DNA from: CAZKVJ01 sp964556225
Lineage (GTDB): Bacteria; Actinomycetota; Acidimicrobiia; Acidimicrobiales; Ilumatobacteraceae
NCBI GenBank assembly: GCA_964556225.1
Contig: CAZKVJ010000001.1
Location: forward strand, 1-64,000
Length of the DNA: 64,000 nucleotides
Direction of reading: 5' to 3'
In this document: piece after piece, positions 43,730-52,138 of the stretch
How the letters are laid out: every line of letters starts with the position of its first letter
Numbering within the stretch: position 1 is the first letter of the stretch
Program-made: the position numbers and the translations under genes
Notes under the pieces: model-generated
Databases searched by the model: none
What the model saw: the letters and a program-made list of their open reading frames with translations, nothing else
Told to the model about the DNA's origin: nothing

Positions 43730-43766
43730 GCTGATGGCGGGCCCGGGGGGCGGGCCCGCCATCAGC
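43730..43766. terminator. 16-bp perfect hairpin terminator
   Basis: Arms 43730-43745 and 43751-43766 pair perfectly around five G. It lies nine bases after the stop of the phasin-like gene (minus strand) and 131 bases after the prepilin fragment, and can serve both. Confidence 0.75.
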
Positions 43767-43775
43767 GAGAGATCG

Positions 43776-44108
43776 TCACGCGGCCTTCACGGTGCGGGGC
43801 GTGGTCTTGCGGACGGCCTTCTTCGGGGCTTCCCACTTCACCAGCGCCGGATGCATCGCCTTCATCACCTTGCGAACGAACGCAGCCTGCGTCTCGACGA
43901 ACTTGCTGGTGAACACCAGCTGGTTCTCGACGACCTCGGTCACGGTGGGCAGCTTGGCGAGGAACGGCCACTTGGGCCGCTCGGGGACGTACTCGGCCAT
44001 CTTGTCGGCCCGCTCCTCGGCGAACTTGACGACCGGCTCCTCGACGCGATCCATGAAGTCGAAGAACTCGCCCTGCCACCTCTCGACGGTGGTCATCACG
44101 GTGGACAT
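43776..44108 (-). CDS. Phasin-like small helical protein with Lys-rich tail
   Basis: A 110-residue, mostly alpha-helical protein. After MSTVMTTVERW come amphipathic helices rich in Glu/Val/Phe (FFDFMDRVEEPVVKFAEER, then TEVVENQLVFTSKFVETQAAF) and a basic tail (APKKAVRKTTPRTVKAA) like the AAKP-type tails of phasins and heparin-binding haemagglutinin. This suggests binding to granules or lipids, or to nucleic acid through the tail, but no PHA synthase is in the window. ATG 44108 has a perfect AAGGAGG. A much longer overlapping frame is antisense to the RetSat-like gene and is not real. Confidence 0.6.
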   Translation of the reverse strand: MSTVMTTVERWQGEFFDFMDRVEEPVVKFAEERADKMAEYVPERPKWPFLAKLPTVTEVVENQLVFTSKFVETQAAFVRKVMKAMHPALVKWEAPKKAVRKTTPRTVKAA

Positions 44109-44146
44109 CTCGATTCCTCCTTCGGGAGCTCCGGGCTCCCACTCAC

Positions 44147-44174
44147 ACGATACGCCTTCTGCTAACTTTTGCAA
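44147..44174 (-). promoter_or_regulatory. Promoter of the phasin-like gene
   Basis: On the minus strand TTGCAA (44174-44169) and TATCGT (44152-44147) are 16 bases apart, in an unusually A/T-rich patch, followed by a ~30-base leader and a strong Shine-Dalgarno. The TTGCAA box is part of an imperfect dyad (TGCTAACTTTTGCAAGCA on the plus strand) that may be an operator. Confidence 0.5.
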
Positions 44175-44279
44175 GCACTCTGGGAGATGACGTTTGCCAC
44201 TCTCCGGTTCAGAGGTGCCGGACCGGTCTGGCAGGCTGAGGGGCGCATCAGGAGGCGAGCTGGCGGACAGGGGGTTGCG

Positions 44280-45977
44280 ATGGAAGCGACAGCCGAGTCG
44301 GCCCGGTCGAACGCCGACGTCGTCGTGGTCGGGGCGGGCCTGGGCGGCCTGACGGCGGCGGCCTACCTGGCGGCCGCAGGCCGGCGCGTGGTGGTCGTCG
44401 AGCAGCACGACCTGGCCGGCGGGAACAGCCAGGTGTTCCGGCACCGGGGCTTCGAGTTCGACGTCGGCCTGCACTACGTGGGCGACTGCGGCCCCACCGG
44501 CACGATCCCGACCGTGCTGCGCGGCCTGGGTGTGGCCGACCGGGTCACGTTCCGCGAGCTCGACCCGGACGGGTTCGACACGCTGGTGTTCCCCGAGTTC
44601 ACGTTCCGGGTGCCGAAGGGCTGGGACGTCTACCGGGCGCGCTTCGCCGAGCGCTTCCCGGACGAGGTCGAGGCGTTCGACCGCTACGCGAGCACGATGC
44701 GGGCGATCGGCAGCGAGTTCGCCGGGATGCTCGTCGGCGCCCCGACCCCCACCATCGACGCCCTGGCCGACACCACGCTCGGCGCGCTCCTCGACGACTG
44801 CGGCTTCTCGCGGCCGGCCAAAGCAGTGCTCTCGCACCTCGCCGGCACGTACGGCGAGGGCCCGGCCACGGCGTCGGTGATCATCCACGCCCTCCTCGTC
44901 ACGCACTACGCCACTGGTGCCTACTACCCGGAGGGTGGCGGGCAGGTGCTCGCCGCCCGCCTCGTCGAGGTGATCGAAGGGCTCGGCGGCGAGGTGCGCA
45001 CGCTCACCAGGGTCGAGCAGATCCTCGTCGACGGCGGCCGGGTCCACGGGGTGCGCGTCGGCGGGGTGCACTCCGACGCCGTCGAGGAGATCCACGCCCC
45101 GGTCGTGGTGGCGAACTCGGACCTGCGGCGCACCCTCCTCGAGCTGGTCGGCGCTCAGCACCTGCCCGGGGGGTCGGCGGCGATGGCCGAGCAGGCGTCG
45201 ATGAGCCTGGGGCTGGTGTGCGTCTACGTCGTGGTCGACGTCGACCTGTCGAGCCGCCAGCCGAACGCGAACATCCTGATCTTCGACACCGACGACCTCG
45301 ATGCCGTCTTTGCCGAGCTCGACCGTGACGGCCGGCCGGAGCACGTGCCCTTCGCCTACCTGAGCTTCGCGAGCCTGAAGGACCCCGGCAACCCGCACCT
45401 CTGCCCGCCCGGGCACACGAACTTCCAGATCATGACCCTCGCCCCCCGGGGATACGGCGCGTTCGGCATCGATGAGGGCCCCACCCACGGCGCCCGCTAC
45501 CGGCGTGACGCCACCTACCGCGAGGCCAAGGCCTGGTACACCGAGCGCCTGCTCGACCAGGCCGAGCGGGTGCTCGGGCCCCTCCGCGACCACATCGTGC
45601 ACGTGGAGTGCGCGACCCCGCTCACCCAGGAGCGCTACACGCGGTCGACGGGCGGCACGTCCTACGGCATCGCACACACGCCGGCGCAGTCCGGCCGTCG
45701 TCGCCCCGGGTTCCGCACCGAGGTCGACGGCCTCTACCTCGTCGGGGCGAGCACGGTCGCGCTCCACGGCATCGCCGGCGCCATGGTCGGCGGGGTGGCC
45801 TGCGCAGGGGAGGTGCTCGGCCGGCCGTTGCTGGCCGAGGTGTTCCTCGGCGAGTGCCTGGTCCCGCCCGATCGGCTGCCGCCGTTCGACCCCGCCGACG
45901 ACCCGGTCGACATCTGCCGGGGTGCGGCGCTGCGTGAGCGACGCCACGCGCATTCCCAGACAGGAGGAGCACCGTGA
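44280..45977 (+). CDS. FAD-dependent oxidoreductase, retinol-saturase/CrtI-like
   Basis: A 565-residue flavoprotein of the phytoene desaturase/retinol saturase superfamily. The FAD motif is VVVGAGLGGLTAAAYLAAAG (~16-35) and the ring-binding acidic residue ends VVVVEQHD. HRGFEFDVGLHYVGD is the RetSat-type segment after the first strand, and DGLYLVGASTVALHGIAGAM is the C-terminal FAD loop. It should reduce or desaturate an isoprenoid-like substrate, but none can be named. ATG 44280 follows ACAGGGGG. Its stop overlaps the DUF2505 gene by four bases, so the two proteins are co-expressed. Confidence 0.85.
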   Translation: MEATAESARSNADVVVVGAGLGGLTAAAYLAAAGRRVVVVEQHDLAGGNSQVFRHRGFEFDVGLHYVGDCGPTGTIPTVLRGLGVADRVTFRELDPDGFDTLVFPEFTFRVPKGWDVYRARFAERFPDEVEAFDRYASTMRAIGSEFAGMLVGAPTPTIDALADTTLGALLDDCGFSRPAKAVLSHLAGTYGEGPATASVIIHALLVTHYATGAYYPEGGGQVLAARLVEVIEGLGGEVRTLTRVEQILVDGGRVHGVRVGGVHSDAVEEIHAPVVVANSDLRRTLLELVGAQHLPGGSAAMAEQASMSLGLVCVYVVVDVDLSSRQPNANILIFDTDDLDAVFAELDRDGRPEHVPFAYLSFASLKDPGNPHLCPPGHTNFQIMTLAPRGYGAFGIDEGPTHGARYRRDATYREAKAWYTERLLDQAERVLGPLRDHIVHVECATPLTQERYTRSTGGTSYGIAHTPAQSGRRRPGFRTEVDGLYLVGASTVALHGIAGAMVGGVACAGEVLGRPLLAEVFLGECLVPPDRLPPFDPADDPVDICRGAALRERRHAHSQTGGAP

Positions 45978-46474
45978 AGTTCCAGGTCACCCACACCTAC
46001 GACCATCCCGCCGACGAGGTCTTCGCCATCCTCACCGACTTCGATGCCGTACGTGAGAAGTACGAGGCGGTCGGCCATTCCGACATCGCGCTCGTCAGCC
46101 GCGACGAGGGCGACGACGGGTCGGTCACGCTGGTCACCCGGCGCGTCGTGCCGCTCGAGCTGCCCGGCTTCGCGAAGAAGGTGCTGTCACCCAAGCAGGC
46201 GGTGACCCAGACCGACACGTGGTCGGCGCCCGACGCCAAGGGCGTGCGATCCGGCACGTTCGAGGTGGTGGGGAAGGGGACCCCGGTGCGGGTGCACGGC
46301 ACGCTGCGGCTCGCGCCCAAGGGCGCCAAGGGCTGCAGCAACGTCACCGATGTCACCATCGAGTGCAAGGTGCCCCTCATCGGGGGCAAGATCGCCGACT
46401 TCGTCGCCGGCGACACCCGAACGGCCGTCGACCACGAGCAGACCTGGATCCGCGAGCGCCTCGCCGGGAGGTGA
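45974..46474 (+). CDS. DUF2505 / SRPBCC-fold protein
   Basis: A 166-residue protein of the START/Bet v1-like fold, DUF2505 family, common in actinobacteria. FQVTHTYDHPADEVFAILTD (~3-22) is the first strand and helix, and PLIGGKIADFVAGDTRTAVD is near the C-terminal helix that closes the hydrophobic cavity. Such proteins bind lipids or other hydrophobic ligands. GTG 45974 lies eight bases after AGGAGG and overlaps the upstream stop (GTGA), so it may handle the ligand of the RetSat-like enzyme; this is inference. Confidence 0.85.
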   Translation: MKFQVTHTYDHPADEVFAILTDFDAVREKYEAVGHSDIALVSRDEGDDGSVTLVTRRVVPLELPGFAKKVLSPKQAVTQTDTWSAPDAKGVRSGTFEVVGKGTPVRVHGTLRLAPKGAKGCSNVTDVTIECKVPLIGGKIADFVAGDTRTAVDHEQTWIRERLAGR

Positions 46475-46485
46475 GGCGCCCGGGC

Positions 46486-46794
46486 TCAGGCCACGGCGGC
46501 GGCGACGTCGGCCTGGCGGGTGGTCACCGGCGCGCCGTGGAGCGCGTGCTCGGCCCGCAGGTGGGCCAGGGTGGCCTCCATCTCCCGCAGCGCGGCCTCG
46601 TCGTAGCCGGTCCAGCCGTGGAGCATCCGCCGTCGGGCCCGGTCGAGCGACAGCTCCACCGTGCGGATCCGCCGCTCCATCCGGCGGGCCTCGCCGAGGT
46701 GCTCTCTGAGGCACTGCTCGGAGCAGAACTCCCCGATCGCCCCGCGTCGGGTGGTGTCGATGATCCTGAGGCACATCCGGCAGCTGGCGGACAC
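46486..46794 (-). CDS. Small TRASH-like zinc-finger protein
   Basis: A 102-residue protein. The N-terminus has CRMC then FCSEQCLREHLGEARR, a CxxC-x17-CxxxC pattern of the TRASH/MYM-type metal fingers. The rest is a helical coiled segment rich in Arg and Glu. GTG 46794 follows AAGGGAG at six bases. Upstream, in 46843-46886, two dyads could bind a regulator. Role unknown; metal sensing or protein-protein contact are possible. Confidence 0.65.
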   Translation of the reverse strand: MSASCRMCLRIIDTTRRGAIGEFCSEQCLREHLGEARRMERRIRTVELSLDRARRRMLHGWTGYDEAALREMEATLAHLRAEHALHGAPVTTRQADVAAAVA

Positions 46795-46842
46795 TGCGGG
46801 CTCCCTTCCCCTGGGTTCGTGGAACGGCGGCCCCCGTGCCGC

Positions 46843-46886
46843 TGTCACCACGTGTAGTGGTCACAGTAACACTGATAGCGGTTATC
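46843..46886. promoter_or_regulatory. Two inverted repeats in divergent intergenic region
   Basis: First dyad 46843-46865: nine-base arms with one mismatch around gtgta. Second dyad: taac (46867-46870) and gtta (46881-46884) flanking a ten-base spacer that contains actgatag, which resembles half of a TetO-type operator. They sit between the zinc-finger gene and the small membrane-protein gene. Confidence 0.4.
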
Positions 46887-47003
46887 TGTCGAGGGGTTCC
46901 TTGAGACGAGGTGGGCCGAGCGGACCAGTGCACCCGCTGTGACCAGGGGTTTGATCCGATCGCACTACTCATCTTGAGGGCGCCCCCGTCCGAAGTCAGG
47001 AGC

Positions 47004-47171
47004 ATGACCGAGTGGCGTCGAAAGAACCGCGAGAGCCTCCGCCTGACCGGCCTCGGACTCTTCGCCGGCTGGTTGGTCCTGGGTCTCGTCGGGATCCCGC
47101 TGGCCGCCGGCGCGCTGGGCGCGGTCGGCGCTGGGCTGATCCTCGCGTCGGTGCCGCCTCAGCGGGCCTGA
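47004..47171 (+). CDS. Small two-segment membrane protein
   Basis: A 55-residue protein with an Arg/Lys-rich start (MTEWRRKNRESLRLTG) and two hydrophobic stretches (LGLFAGWLVLGLVGIPLAAG and LGAVGAGLILASVP). ATG 47004 follows TCAGGAGC. The last 13 bases overlap the end of the convergent CpgS-like gene. No family recognised. Confidence 0.6.
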   Translation: MTEWRRKNRESLRLTGLGLFAGWLVLGLVGIPLAAGALGAVGAGLILASVPPQRA

Positions 47172-48502
47172 GCGTCGAGCCAGCCGTCGACGATCTCGGC
47201 CAGGCGGATCTGGCTGGCCGGGTCGAGGTCGTAGCGGACGTGGCGCACCGGATGGTGCAAGGCGTCGGGGCCCAGCTGGTCGCGCATCGCCGCCGCCAGG
47301 TCGATGGGCGTGCCGGTGACCACCACGTCGCAGGGCGTGGCGGCGATCGTGGCGGCCAGGTCGGCGAGCTGTCGGTCGCCGTAGCCCATCGCCGGCAGGA
47401 CCGGGCCGATGTGCGGGTAGCGCTCGAAGACCCCGGCGATCGACCCCACGGCATACGGCCGGGCATCGACCAGGGTGCCGGCACCCTCTGCTCGGGCGGC
47501 AACCGTCGCCGCACCGAACGGCATGCCGCCGTGGGTGATGGTGGGGCCGTCCTCCACGACGAGGACCCTCGCCCCGGCCAGTGGCGGCCCGGGTTCGAGC
47601 ACCGGCGGTGACGCGGCGGTGACGAGCGTGGCCGTCGGGTTGGCGGCCGCGACTGCGGCGACCACGGCCGCGGTGGCGTCGGGGTCGGCGGCGTCGATCT
47701 TGTTGATGACGATGACATCGGCGAGGAGCAGGTTCGCCTCCCCAGGGTGGAACGCCGTCTCGTCGCCGGGCCGGAGCGCGTCGGCCACGACGATCATCAG
47801 GTCGGGCTGGAAGAACGGCAGGTCGTTGTTGCCGCCGTCCCACAGCACCACGTCGGCCTCGCGCTCGGCGGCGGCGAGGATGTCGGCGTAGTCCACCCCG
47901 GCGTACACGACGATGCCCTCGCTCACCGGCAGCTCGTACTCCTCGCGCTCTTCGATGGTCGGGTGCGTGGCGTCGATGTCCTCGAGGGTGGCGAAGCGCT
48001 GGACCCGCATCTCGCCGAGGTTCCCGTAGGGCATCGGGTGGCGCACGAGGGCGACCGACAGGCCGCGATCGATGAGATGGCGGGCGACGGCGCGGCTGGT
48101 CTGGCTCTTGCCGCACCCGGTCCGGGTGGCGCACACGGCGATCACCGGCTTGGCCGACCGGAGGGCTGAGGCCTTGGGCCCGATCAGGCGGAAGTCCGGT
48201 CCGGCGGCCAGCACTCGGGCCGACGCGTGCATCACCGTGTCGTACGCGACGTCGGAGTAGGCGAACACCACCTCGTCCACGTCGTTTGCTCGGATCAGCT
48301 CGCCGAGCTCGGCCTCCGGACGGATCGGGATGCCGTTCGGGTAGCGGGGACCGGCCAGCTCGGCGGGGTAGGTGCGGTCGTCGATGTTCGGGATCTGGGC
48401 GGCGGTGAACGCCACGACCTCCACGCTGGGATCGTCTCGGTAGATCACGTTGAACGTGTGGAAGTCGCGCCCCCCGGCGCCCATGATGACCACGCGCTGC
48501 AT
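47159..48502 (-). CDS. Cyclic 2,3-diphosphoglycerate synthetase-like GTPase/ATPase (CpgS family)
   Basis: A 447-residue protein. The N-terminus is a Rossmann-like domain (VVIMGAGGRDFHTFNVIYRD), then a P-loop domain with CATRTGCGKSQTS (~124-135) and DGGNNDLPFFQPDLMIVV (Walker B-like) and INKID (~270). The order and the FFQPDLMIVV and RHPMPYG segments match CpgS, which in methanogens closes 2,3-diphosphoglycerate into the thermoprotectant cDPG with ATP. The 2-phosphoglycerate kinase that makes its substrate is not in this window. The bacterial homologues are poorly studied, so the reaction is inferred. The ATG has GAGAGGAAC upstream. Confidence 0.8.
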   Translation of the reverse strand: MQRVVIMGAGGRDFHTFNVIYRDDPSVEVVAFTAAQIPNIDDRTYPAELAGPRYPNGIPIRPEAELGELIRANDVDEVVFAYSDVAYDTVMHASARVLAAGPDFRLIGPKASALRSAKPVIAVCATRTGCGKSQTSRAVARHLIDRGLSVALVRHPMPYGNLGEMRVQRFATLEDIDATHPTIEEREEYELPVSEGIVVYAGVDYADILAAAEREADVVLWDGGNNDLPFFQPDLMIVVADALRPGDETAFHPGEANLLLADVIVINKIDAADPDATAAVVAAVAAANPTATLVTAASPPVLEPGPPLAGARVLVVEDGPTITHGGMPFGAATVAARAEGAGTLVDARPYAVGSIAGVFERYPHIGPVLPAMGYGDRQLADLAATIAATPCDVVVTGTPIDLAAAMRDQLGPDALHHPVRHVRYDLDPASQIRLAEIVDGWLDAQAR

Positions 48503-48533
48503 GTCGTTCCTCTCCGGCGACCCAACGTACCGG

Positions 48534-48568
48534 CCACCCCTCCTGGAACGCGAAGGCGAGAGGGGTGG
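48534..48568 (-). terminator. Hairpin downstream of ABC exporter genes
   Basis: Nine-base arms ccacccctc (48534-48542) and gaggggtgg (48560-48568) around a 17-base loop, four bases after the stop of the FtsX-type permease gene on the minus strand. No T-run. Confidence 0.45.
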
Positions 48569-48572
48569 GGCC

Positions 48573-51026
48573 TCACTCCATCACGCGGAGGGCGCCGGGG
48601 ATGTCGAGTCGCCGGAGCCGGCGGGACATGAGCACCGGCGTCAGGGCCACGGCGACGACTCCGATCGACAGCGCGATCGCCACCGTGGCGGGCCGGATGA
48701 CCACGTCGAAGCCGAAGTCCGCCACGGTGCTGGCGATGATGGAGTTCACCATCCACTGCACGAGGACGTAGCCGAGCCCGACGCCGACGACGGTGGCGAG
48801 CACACCGACGATGACGTTCTCCTTGACCACCGTCCACACCACGCGCCGCACCGGAAGGCCGAAGGCGAACAGCGTGGCGTGCTCTCGGGTGCGCTCGTCC
48901 ACGGCGATGCTCGTGGAGTTGAACGCGATGAGCAGCGCCATCACGAGAACGGCACCCGCCGTCAGCACGAGGAACCCGAGGAACTGCTCCAGCGCCTCGT
49001 CGAACACGCCGGTGAGCGCTGCGACGGGCTGGGCCGACGCCACGCCAGGCGTCTCGAACATGGCGCGGCGCAGCTCGTCGGAGCTCACCCCGGTGGCGGG
49101 GACGAGGTCGACCCGGTTGGCGAGGGGAGGGATCGACAGCTCGCCGCCATCGGCGGCGTCGACGAACGCCAGCGCCCGGATCGGGTTCGGGTGCAGCCCG
49201 ACCACCGTCATCTGCGAGTCGATCTGGGTGAGCCCACCGGTCTCGGCCTGGGCCGGGTGTCGCACGACCACCGCGTCGCCCGCACCGACGCCGAGGTCGG
49301 CGGCGGCCTTGCGCGACAGCACCACGCCCGGTCCCTGGGTGGCCGGCGCGGTGTCGCGGACCGTCGGCGTCCACGCCGCCTCGTCGAGGTCGAGCACCTC
49401 CACGATCAGGTCGAGCTGCTCGTCATCGGACTCGGTGGCCGTACGCACGGTGGCGGGCAGCTCGAGGCTGGCATCGCCGCGGTCGACGAGCGGCGACCCG
49501 ATGAGGGCGGCGACCTCGGGTCCGTCGGCGAGGACCAGCCCGTCCAGCTGGACCATCACCCGGTCCGGGAGGTCCTGCACGATCTCGTCCTCGCCCCGCT
49601 GGATCGTCGCTCGGAAGCTGTCGAGCATCCCGACCACACCGACCAGCGCCGCGATCGCCGCGCCGACACCCACTGCGGTGAGGACCGTCCGGCGCGGTGA
49701 CCGCATCAGGTTGCGCAGGGGCAGCTGGGCGAGGCTGTTGCCGGGGAGCTTGACCCGGTGGCTGAGGCGAACCAGGCCACGGCCCCGCGCCGGCTGGTGT
49801 GCGGTGCGGATCGCGTCCACTGGCTCCACGCGCACGGCACGTCGGACCGGCAGCGCGCTGGCGACGAAGGGGATGACGAAGCCCAGCAGTGCGGCCACCG
49901 CGAACACGTCCGCCTGGAACGGCGTGCGCCAGATCGGCAGCGGCAGGAAGTCCACGAGGAGCCGCCGCATCCCGGCGCCGACGAGGAGCCCGACGACCAC
50001 GCCGAGCACGGTGCCGAGCAGGGCGATCTGTGCCCCGACCATCAACGGCCGGACGGCGATCCGCGCGGGAGAGACGCCGAGCGCCATCTGCATGCCGATC
50101 TCCCGCCGCTGCGCCTCCACGATGCGCCCGACCAGGTTGAACGCCGCCAGCGATGCCGCCACCAGCACCAAGGCGGAGAGGACGTTCCAGACCTTCTGGT
50201 CGCCTTCGATGTCGTCGTAGAGCAGCTGGTAGGCCCGGTCGTCGTCGCGGGTGGCAACCGTCGCGCTGACTCCTGGGAGCGCCCCCACCGCCGACGTCAG
50301 TGCCGCTTCGGCCGCGTCGCGGTCGGCGCCGTCGACGAGGCGGATGACGAGGTCGTTGACCCGACCCTCGAGCCCGCTCAGGCGCTGGACGTCGCCGATG
50401 GCGCCGAACAGCACTGCGTAGCTCGCCTCGGCCAGGAACGCGACGTCTCGCTCGCCGCTGACCAGGAAGTGCTCAGGGGTGTCGCCGAGGCCGGTGACGA
50501 CGACGTCGCGCCCGCCGGACAGCACGGCTGCGCCGGGCGGCTCCAGCCCGTAGTGGTCGGCGAACTTCTGCTCCAGCACCAGCTCCGGCGGGTCCGATCC
50601 CTCGCTGGGGAGCCGGCCACGATCGAGGTGCAGCGCGTCGACGCCCGCCTCGACGGCCAAATCGGTGCCGACCAGGCGGCCGGGCACCAGGATGGCCTCG
50701 GGCGCCGTGGAGGCGTCGACCTGGGTCGGCACCTCGAGGCGCTCGGCCGCCGATGCCACCGAGCCCGCCGGGAGCTGGTCGATCAGGGCGAGCAGCGCTC
50801 CTTCGTCGACGAACGTGTTGGCGTCGAGGCTGACCCGCAGGTCGTGCATCCTCAGCGCCTCGAAGCTGGCGTCGTTCGACATGCGTCGCCACCGACCCGT
50901 GCTGCCCAGCCCGGCGTAGACCCCGGTGCCGATCGCGATGATCACCGCGATGACGATCACCGAGCCCCAGCGCCGGCGAAGGTCACGCCACGACCACCGC
51001 AGGAGGAGCGAGCGCCGAATCGCCAC
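48573..51026 (-). CDS. FtsX/MacB-family ABC transporter permease
   Basis: An 817-residue two-module permease: N-terminal membrane segment, a large extracytoplasmic domain (~45-265), three membrane segments (~290-400), a second N-like segment near 440, another extracytoplasmic domain (~470-660) and three final segments. This duplicated FtsX arrangement is usual for actinobacterial lipoprotein or peptide exporters of the MacB superfamily. The conserved REIGMQMALG segment lies just after a membrane helix. The GTG start is six bases after the ATPase stop, so they form one transporter that likely works on lipids, peptides or lipoproteins. Confidence 0.9.
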   Translation of the reverse strand: MAIRRSLLLRWSWRDLRRRWGSVIVIAVIIAIGTGVYAGLGSTGRWRRMSNDASFEALRMHDLRVSLDANTFVDEGALLALIDQLPAGSVASAAERLEVPTQVDASTAPEAILVPGRLVGTDLAVEAGVDALHLDRGRLPSEGSDPPELVLEQKFADHYGLEPPGAAVLSGGRDVVVTGLGDTPEHFLVSGERDVAFLAEASYAVLFGAIGDVQRLSGLEGRVNDLVIRLVDGADRDAAEAALTSAVGALPGVSATVATRDDDRAYQLLYDDIEGDQKVWNVLSALVLVAASLAAFNLVGRIVEAQRREIGMQMALGVSPARIAVRPLMVGAQIALLGTVLGVVVGLLVGAGMRRLLVDFLPLPIWRTPFQADVFAVAALLGFVIPFVASALPVRRAVRVEPVDAIRTAHQPARGRGLVRLSHRVKLPGNSLAQLPLRNLMRSPRRTVLTAVGVGAAIAALVGVVGMLDSFRATIQRGEDEIVQDLPDRVMVQLDGLVLADGPEVAALIGSPLVDRGDASLELPATVRTATESDDEQLDLIVEVLDLDEAAWTPTVRDTAPATQGPGVVLSRKAAADLGVGAGDAVVVRHPAQAETGGLTQIDSQMTVVGLHPNPIRALAFVDAADGGELSIPPLANRVDLVPATGVSSDELRRAMFETPGVASAQPVAALTGVFDEALEQFLGFLVLTAGAVLVMALLIAFNSTSIAVDERTREHATLFAFGLPVRRVVWTVVKENVIVGVLATVVGVGLGYVLVQWMVNSIIASTVADFGFDVVIRPATVAIALSIGVVAVALTPVLMSRRLRRLDIPGALRVME

Positions 51027-51032
51027 CGTCGC

Positions 51033-51770
51033 TCACCACTGCAGGTCGCCGACGGCGGCCCGACCCCCGACCGGCGGCCCGTCGCGCACGATGCGGCCGC
51101 TGCTCAGCTCGACGACGCGGTCCGCGACGCGCGAGATCTCGCGGTTGTGGGTCACCACGAGCACGGTGAGACCCTTGTTGGCCTGATCCCGCAGGAGCTG
51201 GAGGATCTGCACGCCGGTACGGAAGTCGAGCTCGCCGGTTGGCTCATCGGCGAGCAGGATGGGGTTCTCGGTGGCCAGGGCCCGGGCGATGGCGACCCGT
51301 TGCTGCTCTCCACCCGAGAGCTGGTACGGGAAGTGGTCGAACCGCGCCTGCAGACCCACGGCGGCGAGGGCCTCGCGGGCACGGTCCCGAGCGCGGGGGC
51401 GACCCGCCACGTCGGCGCCGAACTCCACGTTCTCCCAAGCCGTCAGCCCCGGCAGCAAGTTGAAGGTCTGGAAGATGAAGCTGACCGCGGTTCGGCGGAA
51501 CTCGAAGCGCTCGGACCGTGACAGCGCAGTCAGGTCCTGTCCAGCGACCCGCACCGATCCGCCCGTCGCCCGGTCGAGGCCGCCGATGAGGTTCAGCAGC
51601 GTCGTCTTGCCGCTGCCGGACGGTCCGAGGATGACGACGAACGACGACTCGTCGACGTGCAGGTCGATGTCGCTGAGCGCGTGGACCGTGACGTCGCCGA
51701 TCTCGTACGACTTCGACGCGCCATCGAGGTCGACGCGGGTGCCGCGCGGCGGGTCGTCGGCGGTGCCCAT
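51033..51770 (-). CDS. ABC transporter ATP-binding protein, MacB/LolD type
   Basis: ATPase of 245 residues. Walker A is GPSGSGKTTLLNLIGG, the Q-loop is in FIFQTFNLLPGLTAWENVEF, the signature is QLSGGEQQRVAIARAL and Walker B is ILLADEPTGELD, with the switch His in VVTHNREIS. The NLLP motif after the Q-loop is typical of the MacB/LolD mechanotransmission group. ATG 51770 was chosen; the extension upstream is Arg-rich antisense. It pairs with the adjacent FtsX-type permease. Confidence 0.92.
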   Translation of the reverse strand: MGTADDPPRGTRVDLDGASKSYEIGDVTVHALSDIDLHVDESSFVVILGPSGSGKTTLLNLIGGLDRATGGSVRVAGQDLTALSRSERFEFRRTAVSFIFQTFNLLPGLTAWENVEFGADVAGRPRARDRAREALAAVGLQARFDHFPYQLSGGEQQRVAIARALATENPILLADEPTGELDFRTGVQILQLLRDQANKGLTVLVVTHNREISRVADRVVELSSGRIVRDGPPVGGRAAVGDLQW

Positions 51771-51808
51771 GTGCCCATCGTCGCACGAACGGCGACCGAC
51801 TCGCGGCC

Positions 51809-51814
51809 TACAGT
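51809..51814 (+). promoter_or_regulatory. -10-like hexamer for leaderless lipoprotein mRNA
   Basis: TACAGT, six bases before the GTG at 51821, with no Shine-Dalgarno sequence. Confidence 0.45.
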
Positions 51815-51820
51815 GCGGTC

Positions 51821-52126
51821 GTGAGCCCGGTTCGCGCCGTCGTGGCGCTGGCAGCGGTCGTGACGGTGGCGGGCTGTGGCGACGACGACGCCCCGCCGTC
51901 ATTCGACGAGGGCGCGGTGCGGGAGGCCGTCGCCGAGATCTACCCGGACTCGCCCGACCCGGAGCAGCTCGTCGCGCTGGCCCGCCACGACTGCGAGGAC
52001 ACCGACGAGCAGTTCCGGTTCACCGTCAACTTGATGGTGAACGTGGGCTCCGACCTGCGGCTGCTCGCGGCCGGATGCCCGGAGCGGCTCCAGGACGTGC
52101 TGGCGCAGCTCGAGGCAGGGAGCTGA
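51821..52126 (+). CDS. Small putative lipoprotein
   Basis: A 101-residue protein with a signal peptide ending in the lipobox VTVAGC (Cys ~19), then an acidic, helix-forming mature part of about 80 residues containing two further Cys residues (HDCEDTD and AAGCPERL) that may form a disulphide. No family recognised. It is divergent from the ABC exporter genes and converges with a serine hydrolase gene; a small hairpin (52121-52138) covers both stop codons and probably ends both transcripts. Confidence 0.7.
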   Translation: MSPVRAVVALAAVVTVAGCGDDDAPPSFDEGAVREAVAEIYPDSPDPEQLVALARHDCEDTDEQFRFTVNLMVNVGSDLRLLAAGCPERLQDVLAQLEAGS

Positions 52127-52138
52127 GCTCGCTCAGCT
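52121..52138. terminator. Small bidirectional hairpin over two convergent stop codons
   Basis: Perfect eight-base arms agctgagc/gctcagct with a two-base loop, spanning the end of the small lipoprotein gene and the end of the serine hydrolase gene. Confidence 0.4.

Noticed and set aside
44109..45953. Long minus-strand extension upstream of the phasin-like protein
   Set aside because: It is antisense to the RetSat-like gene, and a perfect Shine-Dalgarno precedes the inner ATG at 44108.
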